Assembly: GCA_028275195.1 (NCBI GenBank)
Contig: JAPWVC010000032.1
Coordinates: 1 to 12,287 of the forward strand
Length of the DNA stretch: 12,287 nucleotides
Direction: 5' to 3'
DNA from: Candidatus Acetothermia bacterium
GTDB lineage: Bacteria; Bipolaricaulota; Bipolaricaulia; RBG-16-55-9; JANLFV01
Below are positions 1 through 6,055 of the stretch, in pieces. The notes beneath the pieces are model-generated. The model was not told the origin of the DNA and ran no database searches. It worked only from the letters and a program-made list of their open reading frames with translations. The first letter of the stretch is position 1. Each line of letters opens with the position of its first letter. A program made the translations under genes and the position numbers.

Positions 1-2
1 GC

Positions 3-59
3 TTCCACCGGAGCTACGCCAGCTTCTATGAGTTCATCCCCCAGACGCCCCCGTTCTAA
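3..59 (+). CDS. 3' end of a plus-strand gene, product unknown
   Basis: The frame starting at base 3 is open from the window edge and reads FHRSYASFYEFIPQTPPF before a TAA stop at 57-59. The aromatic-rich, compositionally normal tail and the lack of stops suggest a true C-terminus, but 18 residues are too few to name a family. It would converge on the hyp operon, whose last stop lies 138 bases further on. The gene body is outside the window, so function cannot be judged; a chance open frame of this length is also possible. Confidence 0.4.
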   Translation, partial: FHRSYASFYEFIPQTPPF

Positions 60-131
60 AAGACGGGCCTGGAGGGGCAAACCGCCGGGGGCGATTCCAC
101 AACGGCAGCGAGGCAAAGGAGGGAAACGAAC

Positions 132-173
132 TTGAGGGGCTCTTCTCTTCTTCGGCTCGCTCGGGCCCCTCAA
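132..173. terminator. Inverted repeat between convergent genes, possible terminator
   Basis: TTGAGGGGC at 132-140 is the exact reverse complement of GCCCCTCAA at 165-173, with 24 bases between. It lies between the plus-strand gene ending at 59 and the minus-strand hypE stop at 198, where a bidirectional terminator would be expected. The loop is long and the following T content is weak (ATCTTTC on the plus strand), so it is not a textbook intrinsic terminator. The rest of 60-197 shows no gene. Confidence 0.35.
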
Positions 174-197
174 ATCTTTCCCAAGGCTTGAGGGGGC

Positions 198-1232
198 TTA
201 GCAGATCCTTGGGACGGGGTCCCCGATCGGGTTCTCCAGGAACCGCTTCCCCCCGACCTCTGTGACCAAGATCACCTTCCCGGGGTAGTCGGCGGTCGCC
301 TCGCCGATGATCGCGGCGTCCCTCCCCTGGGGATGGCCCCGCAGGGCCTCCAAGACCGCCTGAGCCCGCTCCGGTGCTATACCGATCAAGGCCTTCCCTT
401 CGTTCGCCACTTCTAAGGGATTGATCCCCAAGAGCTCGCCCAGCCCGCGGACCTCCTCCCGCATCGGGATCGCGCTCTCGTAGACTATGATCCCGACCCC
501 GGCCTTCCTTGCCATCTCGTTCAAGCAGGCGGCCAGGCCCCCCCGCGTGGGGTCCTTCATCGCCGTGATCGCCGCGCCGCCGGCCGCGAGGGCCCTCGCG
601 ATCAGGTGGTTGATCGGGGCCACATCCGATTCTAATGTCGTCTCGAACTCTAGCCCCTCACGGTGGGCGAGGAGGGCCATCCCGTGGTCCCCGATCGGCC
701 CGGTCACAAGGAGCTTATCCCCCGGGCGCAGGCCAGCGTCAGTAACCACCCGCTCGGCCAGCCCGATCCCGGCAGTATTGATGATCAACCCCTCGAGCTC
801 GCCATGGCCCAAGACCTTGGTATCCCCGGTGATGAGGGCCGCTCCGGCCTCCTCCAGGGCCCGGTCCATCGACTCTAAGATCCGCTCGAGCTCGGCGATC
901 GGGAAACCTTCGGGGAGGACCAGCCCGCAAGAGAGGGCCAAAGGCTGGGCACCCATCACCGCAAGGTCGTTCACCGTCCCGGCCACCGCGAGCCGACCGA
1001 TGTCCCCGCCGGGGAAGAAGATCGGCTGGACCACATGGCTGTCGGTCGTGAAGACCAGGTTCTTCCCGGCGAGGGGGATCACCGCTCCATCGTCCAGCTC
1101 TTTCAGGCCGATCCCGCTCCCGACCGAGGTCTTCGTGAACTTCTTGAGGATCTGGGCGAGCAGCTCTTGCATCAATTGCCCGCCCGCGCCGTGGAGGAGG
1201 GTGACTACCCGCTCTTCTTGCTTTGCTCTCAT
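198..1232 (-). CDS. hypE: Hydrogenase maturation protein HypE
   Basis: HypE dehydrates the carbamoyl group placed on its C-terminal cysteine by HypF, giving the thiocyanate that supplies the cyanide ligands of the [NiFe]-hydrogenase iron. The 344-residue product has the PurM/AIRS-like layout: LHGAGG at residues 13-18, FTTDSH near 61-66, GTVNDLAVMGA at 85-95, GDTKV at 136-140 and the nucleotide-site motif KDPTRGGL at 226-233. It ends in PRIC, so the essential terminal cysteine is present. The ATG begins one base after the hypD stop, which points to translational coupling; a GGGAGG lies about 13 bases upstream, rather far for a good ribosome site. It is the last gene of a hypC-hypD-hypE operon. 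HypF, its carbamoyl donor, is not in the window. Confidence 0.96.
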   Translation of the reverse strand: MRAKQEERVVTLLHGAGGQLMQELLAQILKKFTKTSVGSGIGLKELDDGAVIPLAGKNLVFTTDSHVVQPIFFPGGDIGRLAVAGTVNDLAVMGAQPLALSCGLVLPEGFPIAELERILESMDRALEEAGAALITGDTKVLGHGELEGLIINTAGIGLAERVVTDAGLRPGDKLLVTGPIGDHGMALLAHREGLEFETTLESDVAPINHLIARALAAGGAAITAMKDPTRGGLAACLNEMARKAGVGIIVYESAIPMREEVRGLGELLGINPLEVANEGKALIGIAPERAQAVLEALRGHPQGRDAAIIGEATADYPGKVILVTEVGGKRFLENPIGDPVPRIC

Positions 1233-1233
1233 A

Positions 1234-2319
1234 TCATAGCTTCGGCCTCCCGCCGTAACGGGCCCAGATGTGGCACATCCCCTCCTCGCCGACCATGCAG
1301 GGGCCGTAGGGTGTCCTGGGGTTGCAGACCTTGAGGAAGAGAGGGCACTGGTCGGGCGTGGCCTTGGCCGTGATCACCTGGGCGCAGCGGCAGCCGGGAT
1401 GGAGGGCCTCATCGCTCTCGCTCTCAAGCGAGAGGTCGAACTTCGCCCGGGCATCCCAGTCCCGGAATTCCTCGCGTAGCTTCAGCCCCGAGCCGGGGAT
1501 GAGCCCCATCCCTCGCCAGTAGTGGTCGGTCGGCTCGAAGACCTCGCTTAGGATGGCTTGGGCTCTAGGGTTCCCCTCCGGCCTCACCGCCCTGGTGTAG
1601 GCATTCTCCACCTTCGGCTCCCCCTCCCGGAGCTGACGGAGCAAAAGGGCGATAGAATAGAGGATATCCAGCGGCTCGAACCCCCCGATCACCACCGGCA
1701 TCCCGTAATCTCTCGGGAAGGGCTCATAAGGCTTGGTCCCGATGATCGTCGAGACATGGCCCGGGGCGAGGAAGCCAGAGATGTCGTGCTCCCCCTGGAG
1801 GAGGGCCGCCATCGCCGGTGGGATCAGCTTGTGGGAGACGAGGAGGCTGAAGTTGGCCGGTGGGGTGTCGAGCATGGCCGCGGCGACCGTCGGGGCGGTC
1901 GTCTCGAACCCCACGGCAAAGAAGATCACCTCTTTCGTGGTCTTGCGGGCCAGCTCTACAGCGTCGGCGACGCTGTAGACGATTCGGACATCGGCCCCCG
2001 CGCCGCGGGCCCCCTCCAAGCTCTTGTGGGTCCCCGGGACACGGGCCATGTCCCCGAATGTGGCCACGATATGCCCTTGCTCCGCCAGAGCCACGGCCTC
2101 GTCGATGTGCCTCACCGGGGTGACACAGACGGGGCAGCCCGGCCCCTCGAGGATCTCGACCTGTGGCGGCAAGAGGCTCCGGAGCCCGAACTCCGTGATC
2201 GTGACTTCGTGGGTCCCGCAGACATGGACCAGCTTGACCGGCTCAGAGGGGGCGAGCCGGGCGATTACCCGGGCCAGCTCCTCGGCCTTAGCCCGATCCC
2301 GAAAGTGGAGGTCCTTCAT
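1234..2319 (-). CDS. hypD: Hydrogenase maturation protein HypD
   Basis: HypD is the iron-sulfur scaffold that, with HypC, assembles the Fe(CN)2CO unit of [NiFe]-hydrogenase in the cytoplasm. The product (361 residues from ATG 2319) has the family motifs: VCGTHE with Cys34, GPGCPVC with Cys62 and Cys65, TFGDMARVPG, FFAVGFETTAPT, and a C-terminal cysteine cluster (GCRC, DQCPLFLKVC, GPCMVGEEGMC) fitting the [4Fe-4S] site. I chose ATG 2319; a TTG four codons upstream (2331) is possible but unnecessary. No Shine-Dalgarno precedes the ATG, and the start lies inside the end of hypC (32-base overlap, different frame), so translation probably depends on hypC. The stop is one base before the hypE ATG. 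Confidence 0.96.
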   Translation of the reverse strand: MKDLHFRDRAKAEELARVIARLAPSEPVKLVHVCGTHEVTITEFGLRSLLPPQVEILEGPGCPVCVTPVRHIDEAVALAEQGHIVATFGDMARVPGTHKSLEGARGAGADVRIVYSVADAVELARKTTKEVIFFAVGFETTAPTVAAAMLDTPPANFSLLVSHKLIPPAMAALLQGEHDISGFLAPGHVSTIIGTKPYEPFPRDYGMPVVIGGFEPLDILYSIALLLRQLREGEPKVENAYTRAVRPEGNPRAQAILSEVFEPTDHYWRGMGLIPGSGLKLREEFRDWDARAKFDLSLESESDEALHPGCRCAQVITAKATPDQCPLFLKVCNPRTPYGPCMVGEEGMCHIWARYGGRPKL

Positions 2320-2551
2320 CGTCAAGATCAAGGCTCGCTCTCAGCAACTCATCGAAGAGCTTGAGGGTCTCCTCGGCCTCCCCCGGGAGGATCCGCTGGA
2401 TAGCAAACCCGGTGTGGATCAAGAGATAATCCCCGACCTCCACCGGCTCAGCGAGGAGGTCGAGCCGGACCCTCTTCTTGACCCCGCCGTGGTCCACGAC
2501 GGCCTCGGCCTCGCTGACCTCGGTAACCCTGCTCGGAATCGCCAAGCACAT
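2288..2551 (-). CDS. hypC: Hydrogenase assembly chaperone HypC
   Basis: HypC is the small chaperone that binds the iron with HypD through its N-terminal cysteine and then delivers the Fe(CN)2CO unit to the hydrogenase large subunit. The 87-residue product starts MCLAIPSRV, with the invariant Cys2 exposed after removal of Met, and keeps the OB-like core (VVDHGGVKKRVRLDLL, VGDYLLIHTGFAIQ). Length is typical. It is the first gene of the hypCDE operon. No ribosome binding site is visible in front of the ATG; instead a -10 box ends only nine bases upstream, suggesting a leaderless mRNA. The last 32 bases overlap the start of hypD, and the C-terminal tail after about residue 65 is less conserved. 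Confidence 0.95.
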   Translation of the reverse strand: MCLAIPSRVTEVSEAEAVVDHGGVKKRVRLDLLAEPVEVGDYLLIHTGFAIQRILPGEAEETLKLFDELLRASLDLDDEGPPLSGSG

Positions 2552-2560
2552 GGTGTAAGC

Positions 2561-2590
2561 ATTTTACTGAAAGTGATCGGCCTCTGCCAA
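2561..2590 (-). promoter_or_regulatory. Probable leaderless promoter of hypCDE
   Basis: On the minus strand TTGGCA (plus coordinates 2585-2590) and TAAAAT (2561-2566) are separated by 18 bases, a good sigma70-type match. The -10 box ends 9 bases before the hypC ATG, so initiation six or seven bases downstream would leave only two or three untranslated bases. This agrees with the lack of a Shine-Dalgarno site. The transcription start is inferred only from spacing. Confidence 0.6.
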
Positions 2591-2673
2591 GGAGTCGCTA
2601 GGGCATCGCTAAATCCGAGGTAAGGGCCCATCCCTTTCATTTCATGGCCCACAAGAGGCCTGGTCCGGGGATT

Positions 2674-2698
2674 TTGACTAAAGTCAGCGCCGGCGCTG
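2674..2698. promoter_or_regulatory. Crp/Fnr-like palindrome plus 14-bp perfect palindrome
   Basis: TTGAC-TAAA-GTCAG at 2674-2687 has the shape of a Crp/Fnr-family operator (TTGAN-N4-NTCAA), with one mismatch at the outermost base. It runs directly into CAGCGCCGGCGCTG at 2685-2698, which equals its own reverse complement. Both lie in the divergent region between hypC and the malic enzyme gene. If the malic enzyme -10 box is TAAGAT at 2732-2737, the first palindrome is centred about 63 bases upstream of its start, near the class I activator position. The binding protein is unknown; the role is inferred. Confidence 0.4.
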
Positions 2699-2731
2699 CC
2701 GCGGGTCATGGGTCTCCCACGAGAGCGGCCC

Positions 2732-2737
2732 TAAGAT
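2732..2737 (+). promoter_or_regulatory. Candidate -10 box for malic enzyme operon
   Basis: TAAGAT stands 55 bases before the malic enzyme ATG and is identical to the -10 box proposed for apgM in this window. No convincing -35 lies 17-18 bases upstream, which would suit an activator-dependent promoter and the Crp/Fnr-like palindrome at 2674-2687. An AAAAAGGAG just downstream (2738-2746) looks like a ribosome site but has no gene behind it. Confidence 0.35.
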
Positions 2738-2792
2738 TAAAAAGGAGTTTGCTTCAATCTCAACCTTAAGCCGCTCAGAGGAGGAGAAGCTC

Positions 2793-4139
2793 ATGGCAAG
2801 AGGTCCGACTGTAGAGGAGCTTTTAGCTAAGGCCAAGAAGCCCGGAGAGGAGGCACTGAAGCTCCACCCATTCTATCGCGGGAAGGTCAAGATCGTCCCC
2901 AAGTGCGCGATCCGGGGATTCGACGACTTCGCGATCTGGTATACCCCCGGGGTGGCCGAGCCATGCAAGGAGATCTTCAAGGACCCGGAGAAGGTCTTCG
3001 AGCACACGAATAAGGCGAACTTCGTGGCCGTCGTCTCAGATGGCACTAGGGTCTTGGGCTTAGGGGACATCGGCCCGGAGGCCGGCCTACCGGTGATGGA
3101 GGGGAAGGCGATCCTCTTCAAGTATCTCGGAGGGGTCGATGCCTTCCCCATCTGCCTCGATACGAAAGACCCGGATGAGTTCATCCGGACCGTCCTCTTG
3201 CTCCAGCCGACCTTCGGGGGGATTAATCTGGAGGACATCGCCCAGCCGAAGTGCTTCTATATCCTGGACACGCTGAGGCAGAAGGCCCGGATCCCCGTCT
3301 GGCACGATGACCAGCAGGGGACGGCCGCGATCACCCTAGCCGGGCTGATCAACGCCGTGAAGATCGTGGGGAAGAAGCTCAATGAGGTGAAGATCGCCAT
3401 GGTCGGGGCCGGGGCCTCCAACATCGCCATCGCCAGGGTGATCATCGCCGCGGGGGTCGATCCCAAGAAGATCATCATGGTCGACACCAAGGGGATCCTC
3501 CATCCCGACCGCGAGGACAAGGAAGAGCTGAAGAAGAACTTCAAGGAGAAGTGGCATATCGCGACCACCACTAATGCCGAGAGGCGGCGGGGCGGGATCC
3601 CCGAGGCGATGAAGGGTGCCGATGTCCTGATCGCTCTCTCCAAGCCCGGGCCGGGGACGATCAAGCCCGAATGGGTGAGGCAGATGGCCGAGGACCCGAT
3701 CGTCTTCGTCTGCGCCAACCCCGTCCCGGAGATGTGGCCTTGGGAGGCCAAGGAGGCCGGGGCGAAGGTCGTGGCGACGGGGAGGAGCGACTTCCCCAAT
3801 CAGGTCAATAATTCCCTGGGCTTCCCGGGGATCTTCCGCGGGACACTCGATGTGATGGCCAGGACCATTACCGACGAGATGTGCATCGCCGCCGCTCAGG
3901 AGCTGGCCAAGTGCGCCGAGGACAAGGGGCTCGACCCGGACTACATCATCCCCACGATGGACGAGTGGGAGGTCTTCCCGAGAGAGGCCACGGCCGTGGG
4001 GATGAAGGCGATCGAGCAAGGTGTCGCCCGGCTCAAGCTGTCCCGGAAGGAGCTCTTCGAGAAGTCCTCAAGGATCATCAAGCAGGCCCGGGAGGAGGTC
4101 CACTTCCTGATGAAGGAGGGGTTCATCCCTCTCCCCTAG
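2793..4139 (+). CDS. NAD(P)-dependent malic enzyme
   Basis: This cytosolic enzyme oxidatively decarboxylates malate to pyruvate and CO2, making NADH or NADPH, or fixes CO2 in reverse. The 448-residue product is a short, single-unit malic enzyme without the phosphotransacetylase-like domain of MaeB. Visible are the catalytic tyrosine in WYTPGVAEP (Tyr50), the catalytic lysine in EGKA (Lys105), metal ligands in NLEDIA (Glu147, Asp148) and HDDQQGT (Asp172/173), the Rossmann motif GAGASN (205-210) and a VDT at the end of the second nucleotide-fold strand (Asp231), which favours NAD over NADP but does not settle it. RSDFPNQVNNSLGFPGIFRG is the usual substrate-domain signature. GAGGAGGAG lies just upstream of the ATG. 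It heads a three-gene group with a C_GCAxxG_C_C protein and a Nudix hydrolase. Confidence 0.95.
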   Translation: MARGPTVEELLAKAKKPGEEALKLHPFYRGKVKIVPKCAIRGFDDFAIWYTPGVAEPCKEIFKDPEKVFEHTNKANFVAVVSDGTRVLGLGDIGPEAGLPVMEGKAILFKYLGGVDAFPICLDTKDPDEFIRTVLLLQPTFGGINLEDIAQPKCFYILDTLRQKARIPVWHDDQQGTAAITLAGLINAVKIVGKKLNEVKIAMVGAGASNIAIARVIIAAGVDPKKIIMVDTKGILHPDREDKEELKKNFKEKWHIATTTNAERRRGGIPEAMKGADVLIALSKPGPGTIKPEWVRQMAEDPIVFVCANPVPEMWPWEAKEAGAKVVATGRSDFPNQVNNSLGFPGIFRGTLDVMARTITDEMCIAAAQELAKCAEDKGLDPDYIIPTMDEWEVFPREATAVGMKAIEQGVARLKLSRKELFEKSSRIIKQAREEVHFLMKEGFIPLP

Positions 4140-4148
4140 CCTTCCAAG

Positions 4149-4592
4149 ATGGGCCGGATCGAGCGCGCGGTCTCGCTATTCAGTGAGGGCTTCAACTGCG
4201 CCCAAGCGGTCTTAGCAGCCTTCGGACCAGACTTGGGGCTCGAGCGGGAGCTGGCTTTAAAGCTCGCCGGGGCCTTCGGCGGAGGGATGGGCCGCATGGG
4301 CGAGACCTGCGGGGCCGTGACCGGTGGGCTGATGGCCCTCGGGCTCAAGTTCGGCCCGACCCGGGCCGGGGACGAGGCGGCCAAGGAGCGGGCCTACGGC
4401 CTGGCGTGCAGGTTCTTCAAGGAATTCGAGGCCTGGAACGGCTCTGTTCTGTGCAGGGAGCTGCTGGGCTGCGACCTGAGCACTCCCGAGGGGCGGAAAC
4501 GCGCAAAGGAGGCGGGGCTCCACTCCTCCCGCTGCCCGGGGTTCGTCCGCGCTGCCGCGGAGATCCTCGAGCGGCTATTGGAGCTAGAATGA
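4149..4592 (+). CDS. C_GCAxxG_C_C family protein
   Basis: The 147-residue product belongs to the cysteine-rich C_GCAxxG_C_C family, whose biochemical role is unknown and which is often guessed to be redox or metal related. The conserved cysteines are in place: FNCAQAV (Cys17), GGGMGRMGETCGAVTGG (Cys54), Cys87, CRELLGC (Cys102, Cys108) and CPGFV (Cys129). No signal peptide or clear membrane span is seen, so it is probably cytoplasmic. It starts nine bases after the malic enzyme stop, with no clear ribosome site, suggesting coupled translation. Its own stop overlaps the next start as ATGA (4589-4592). The link to malic enzyme here is by position only. Confidence 0.88.
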   Translation: MGRIERAVSLFSEGFNCAQAVLAAFGPDLGLERELALKLAGAFGGGMGRMGETCGAVTGGLMALGLKFGPTRAGDEAAKERAYGLACRFFKEFEAWNGSVLCRELLGCDLSTPEGRKRAKEAGLHSSRCPGFVRAAAEILERLLELE

Positions 4593-5041
4593 GCCGCAGG
4601 CCGACCCAAGTCCTGGTCTATCCCGTCCGCTGGGCCGGCGATGATTGGGAATTCCTGCTGCGCCGCATCCCCAGCCGGGGAGGCTTCTGGCAGGGCGTGA
4701 CCGGTGGAGCCGAGTGGGGCGAGCCCCTGCGCGAGGCAGCCCGAAGGGAACTGCTGGAGGAGACCGGGCTCAGCCCTTTCAAGCTGGTGCAGATAGATTT
4801 TGCCTATGCGATCCCTTTGGACGAGGAAGACCGCCGGCTCTACGGCCCTGGGGTAAAGGAAGTCGAGGAGTTCATCTTCCTGGCCTTTGTCGAGGCTCGG
4901 GAGCCGAGGCTCGACCCTAAAGAGCACGACCGCTTTAGATGGTGCCGCTTCGAGGAGGCCCTAGAACTGCCGAAGTGGCCGGAGAATAAGGAGGCCCTCC
5001 GCTGCTGCCGCGAGGCGCTCCTGGCCCGCGGCGAGGGCTAA
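4589..5041 (+). CDS. Nudix hydrolase, NudB-like
   Basis: Nudix enzymes cleave nucleoside diphosphates linked to another group. The 150-residue product contains a perfect Nudix box (GX5EX7REUXEEXGU) at residues 39-61, with the metal-binding REllEE at 53-58. FWQGVTGG just before it, and YGPGV...E..F further on, resemble NudB (dihydroneopterin triphosphate/dATP pyrophosphatase), so a folate-related or house-cleaning role is plausible, but substrate cannot be read from sequence. I placed the start at ATG 4589: it overlaps the previous stop by four bases, has GGAG six bases upstream, and begins at the family's usual N-terminus. The frame is open further upstream, but that part is only the shadow of the preceding gene. 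Confidence 0.88.
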   Translation: MSRRPTQVLVYPVRWAGDDWEFLLRRIPSRGGFWQGVTGGAEWGEPLREAARRELLEETGLSPFKLVQIDFAYAIPLDEEDRRLYGPGVKEVEEFIFLAFVEAREPRLDPKEHDRFRWCRFEEALELPKWPENKEALRCCREALLARGEG

Positions 5042-5042
5042 C

Positions 5043-5077
5043 TTGCTCCCCGACGAGTTGCGAGCATATAATTGCTC
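5043..5077 (+). promoter_or_regulatory. Consensus -10 promoter overlapped by an inverted repeat
   Basis: TTGCTC (5043-5048) and a perfect TATAAT (5067-5072) are 18 bases apart, immediately after the Nudix stop. The -10 box sits exactly in the middle of an inverted repeat, GAGCA (5062-5066) and TGCTC (5073-5077), so a dimeric repressor bound there would block initiation. It would drive the nitroreductase, acylphosphatase and carboxypeptidase group. The promoter is seen; the operator role is inferred. Confidence 0.6.
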
Positions 5078-5096
5078 CACTAATTAGGGAATGGGC

Positions 5097-5261
5097 ATGG
5101 TTAGAGAGGAGGGGCTGATCAAGGCCCTCGGCCGCGGAGGAGTATCTGGCCCTGCGGGGCTTCCATCTCTAGAAGCCGACGAGGAAGGGGATCGCCATCC
5201 CCCTCGAGCTCTGTTGATGGCCGGGCTCAAAAGGGTCGATAAGATCCTCAAGGAGGGCTAG
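5097..5261 (+). pseudogene. Short ORF or frameshifted remnant, function unknown
   Basis: A 54-codon frame runs from ATG 5097 to a TAG one base before the nitroreductase ATG. The N-terminal piece (MVREEGLIKAL) and the C-terminal piece (LLMAGLKRVDKILKEG) look like protein. The middle is poor in this frame, while another frame reads AEEYLALRGFHL, stop, KPTRKGIAIPLEL. The joined pieces would make a plausible helical protein of about 50 residues, so this looks like a small gene broken by two or more indels. An alternative is an intact small peptide or simply a 5' leader. I recognise no family. Confidence 0.3.
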
Positions 5262-5262
5262 A

Positions 5263-5766
5263 ATGAAGGACTTCTTCGAGGTGGTCAAGGGGCGGAGGAG
5301 CGTCCGGGAGTTCACTCCCGAGCCGGTGAGCGCGGCGGACCTGGAGAAGATCCTCGAGGCCGGGAGGTGGGCCCCCTCGGGGAAGAACACCCAGCCCTGG
5401 GCCTTTGTCCTAGTGAAGAGCAAGGAGAGGCGCGAGGCCCTGGCCGCCCTAAGCCGCCAGGGCGATCTGATCAAGTCCGCGCCGGTCTGCCTGGCCGTGC
5501 TCCTCGACCGTGAGCGGGGCTACGATCGGGACAAGGACATGCAAGGGATCGGGGCCTGCGTGGAGAACATGTTCCTCGCGGCCCATGCCCTGGGGCTGGG
5601 GGCCTGCTGGGTCGGGGGGATCTCCGGCTCGAAGGAGGAGGCCGCGAAGGTCTTGGGGCTCAAGAAGAATGAGGAGTTGGTGATGCTCCTCCTCATCGGC
5701 CATCCCGCCCCAGGAGAGAGGAGCTCGACTCGCCGGCCGCTCGAGGAGTTCCTCCGCGAGGTATGA
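5263..5766 (+). CDS. Nitroreductase family protein
   Basis: The 167-residue product is a short FMN-dependent nitroreductase-fold oxidoreductase, likely reducing an unknown substrate with NAD(P)H in the cytoplasm. Family motifs are RRSVREF (11-17, FMN phosphate contacts), APSGKNTQPW (37-46) and GLGACWVGG (111-119); the region in between (CVENMFLAAHALG) is the usual dimer helix. The ATG is preceded by AAGGAGGG six bases away, a strong ribosome site, and is one base after the short ORF at 5097-5261. Its TGA is directly followed by the acylphosphatase ATG, so the two are cotranslated. Members range from true nitroreductases to dehalogenases and cofactor enzymes; the exact reaction is not readable. 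Confidence 0.92.
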   Translation: MKDFFEVVKGRRSVREFTPEPVSAADLEKILEAGRWAPSGKNTQPWAFVLVKSKERREALAALSRQGDLIKSAPVCLAVLLDRERGYDRDKDMQGIGACVENMFLAAHALGLGACWVGGISGSKEEAAKVLGLKKNEELVMLLLIGHPAPGERSSTRRPLEEFLREV

Positions 5767-6042
5767 ATGAAGAGGCGGGTCCACCTCCTCATCTCCGGGA
5801 GGGTCCAGGGGGTCTTCTTCCGGGCTAACACCCGGGACGAGGCCCGTCGGCTGGGCCTGACCGGCTGGGTGAGGAACCTCCCCGACGGGCGAGTCGAGGC
5901 CCTCGCCGAGGGGGAAGAGGAGATGCTAAAGAGGCTGGTCGAATGGTGCCATCACGGCCCCCCAGGGGCGATCGTCCGGGAGGTCGAGGCCCGCTGGGAG
6001 GACTATCGTGGCGAGTTCAGCGGTTTCGAGATCAGATACTAG
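5767..6042 (+). CDS. acyP: Acylphosphatase
   Basis: Acylphosphatase hydrolyses carboxyl-phosphate bonds in small metabolites such as acetyl phosphate or 1,3-bisphosphoglycerate. The 91-residue protein has the family's full length and both signatures: GRVQGVFFR with the catalytic arginine (Arg19) and GWVRNLPDG with the catalytic asparagine (Asn37). It ends with the typical FEIRY. Its ATG directly follows the nitroreductase stop with no gap, and the next gene starts 13 bases after its stop. It is a stand-alone enzyme here, not the N-terminal domain of HypF, although hypCDE lies in the same window. Confidence 0.95.
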   Translation: MKRRVHLLISGRVQGVFFRANTRDEARRLGLTGWVRNLPDGRVEALAEGEEEMLKRLVEWCHHGPPGAIVREVEARWEDYRGEFSGFEIRY

Positions 6043-6055
6043 CAAAGGAGGCTCC

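Noticed and set aside
2738..2769. AAAAAGGAG followed by TTG CTT CAA TCT CAA CCT TAA, a possible six-codon leader peptide before malic enzyme.
   Set aside because: No run of regulatory codons and no attenuator hairpins follow; likely chance.
6008..6055. Upstream GTG start for the M32 carboxypeptidase at 6008.
   Set aside because: It overlaps acylphosphatase by 35 bases, lacks a ribosome site, and adds a Ser-rich tail; GTG 6056 has AAAGGAGG in front.
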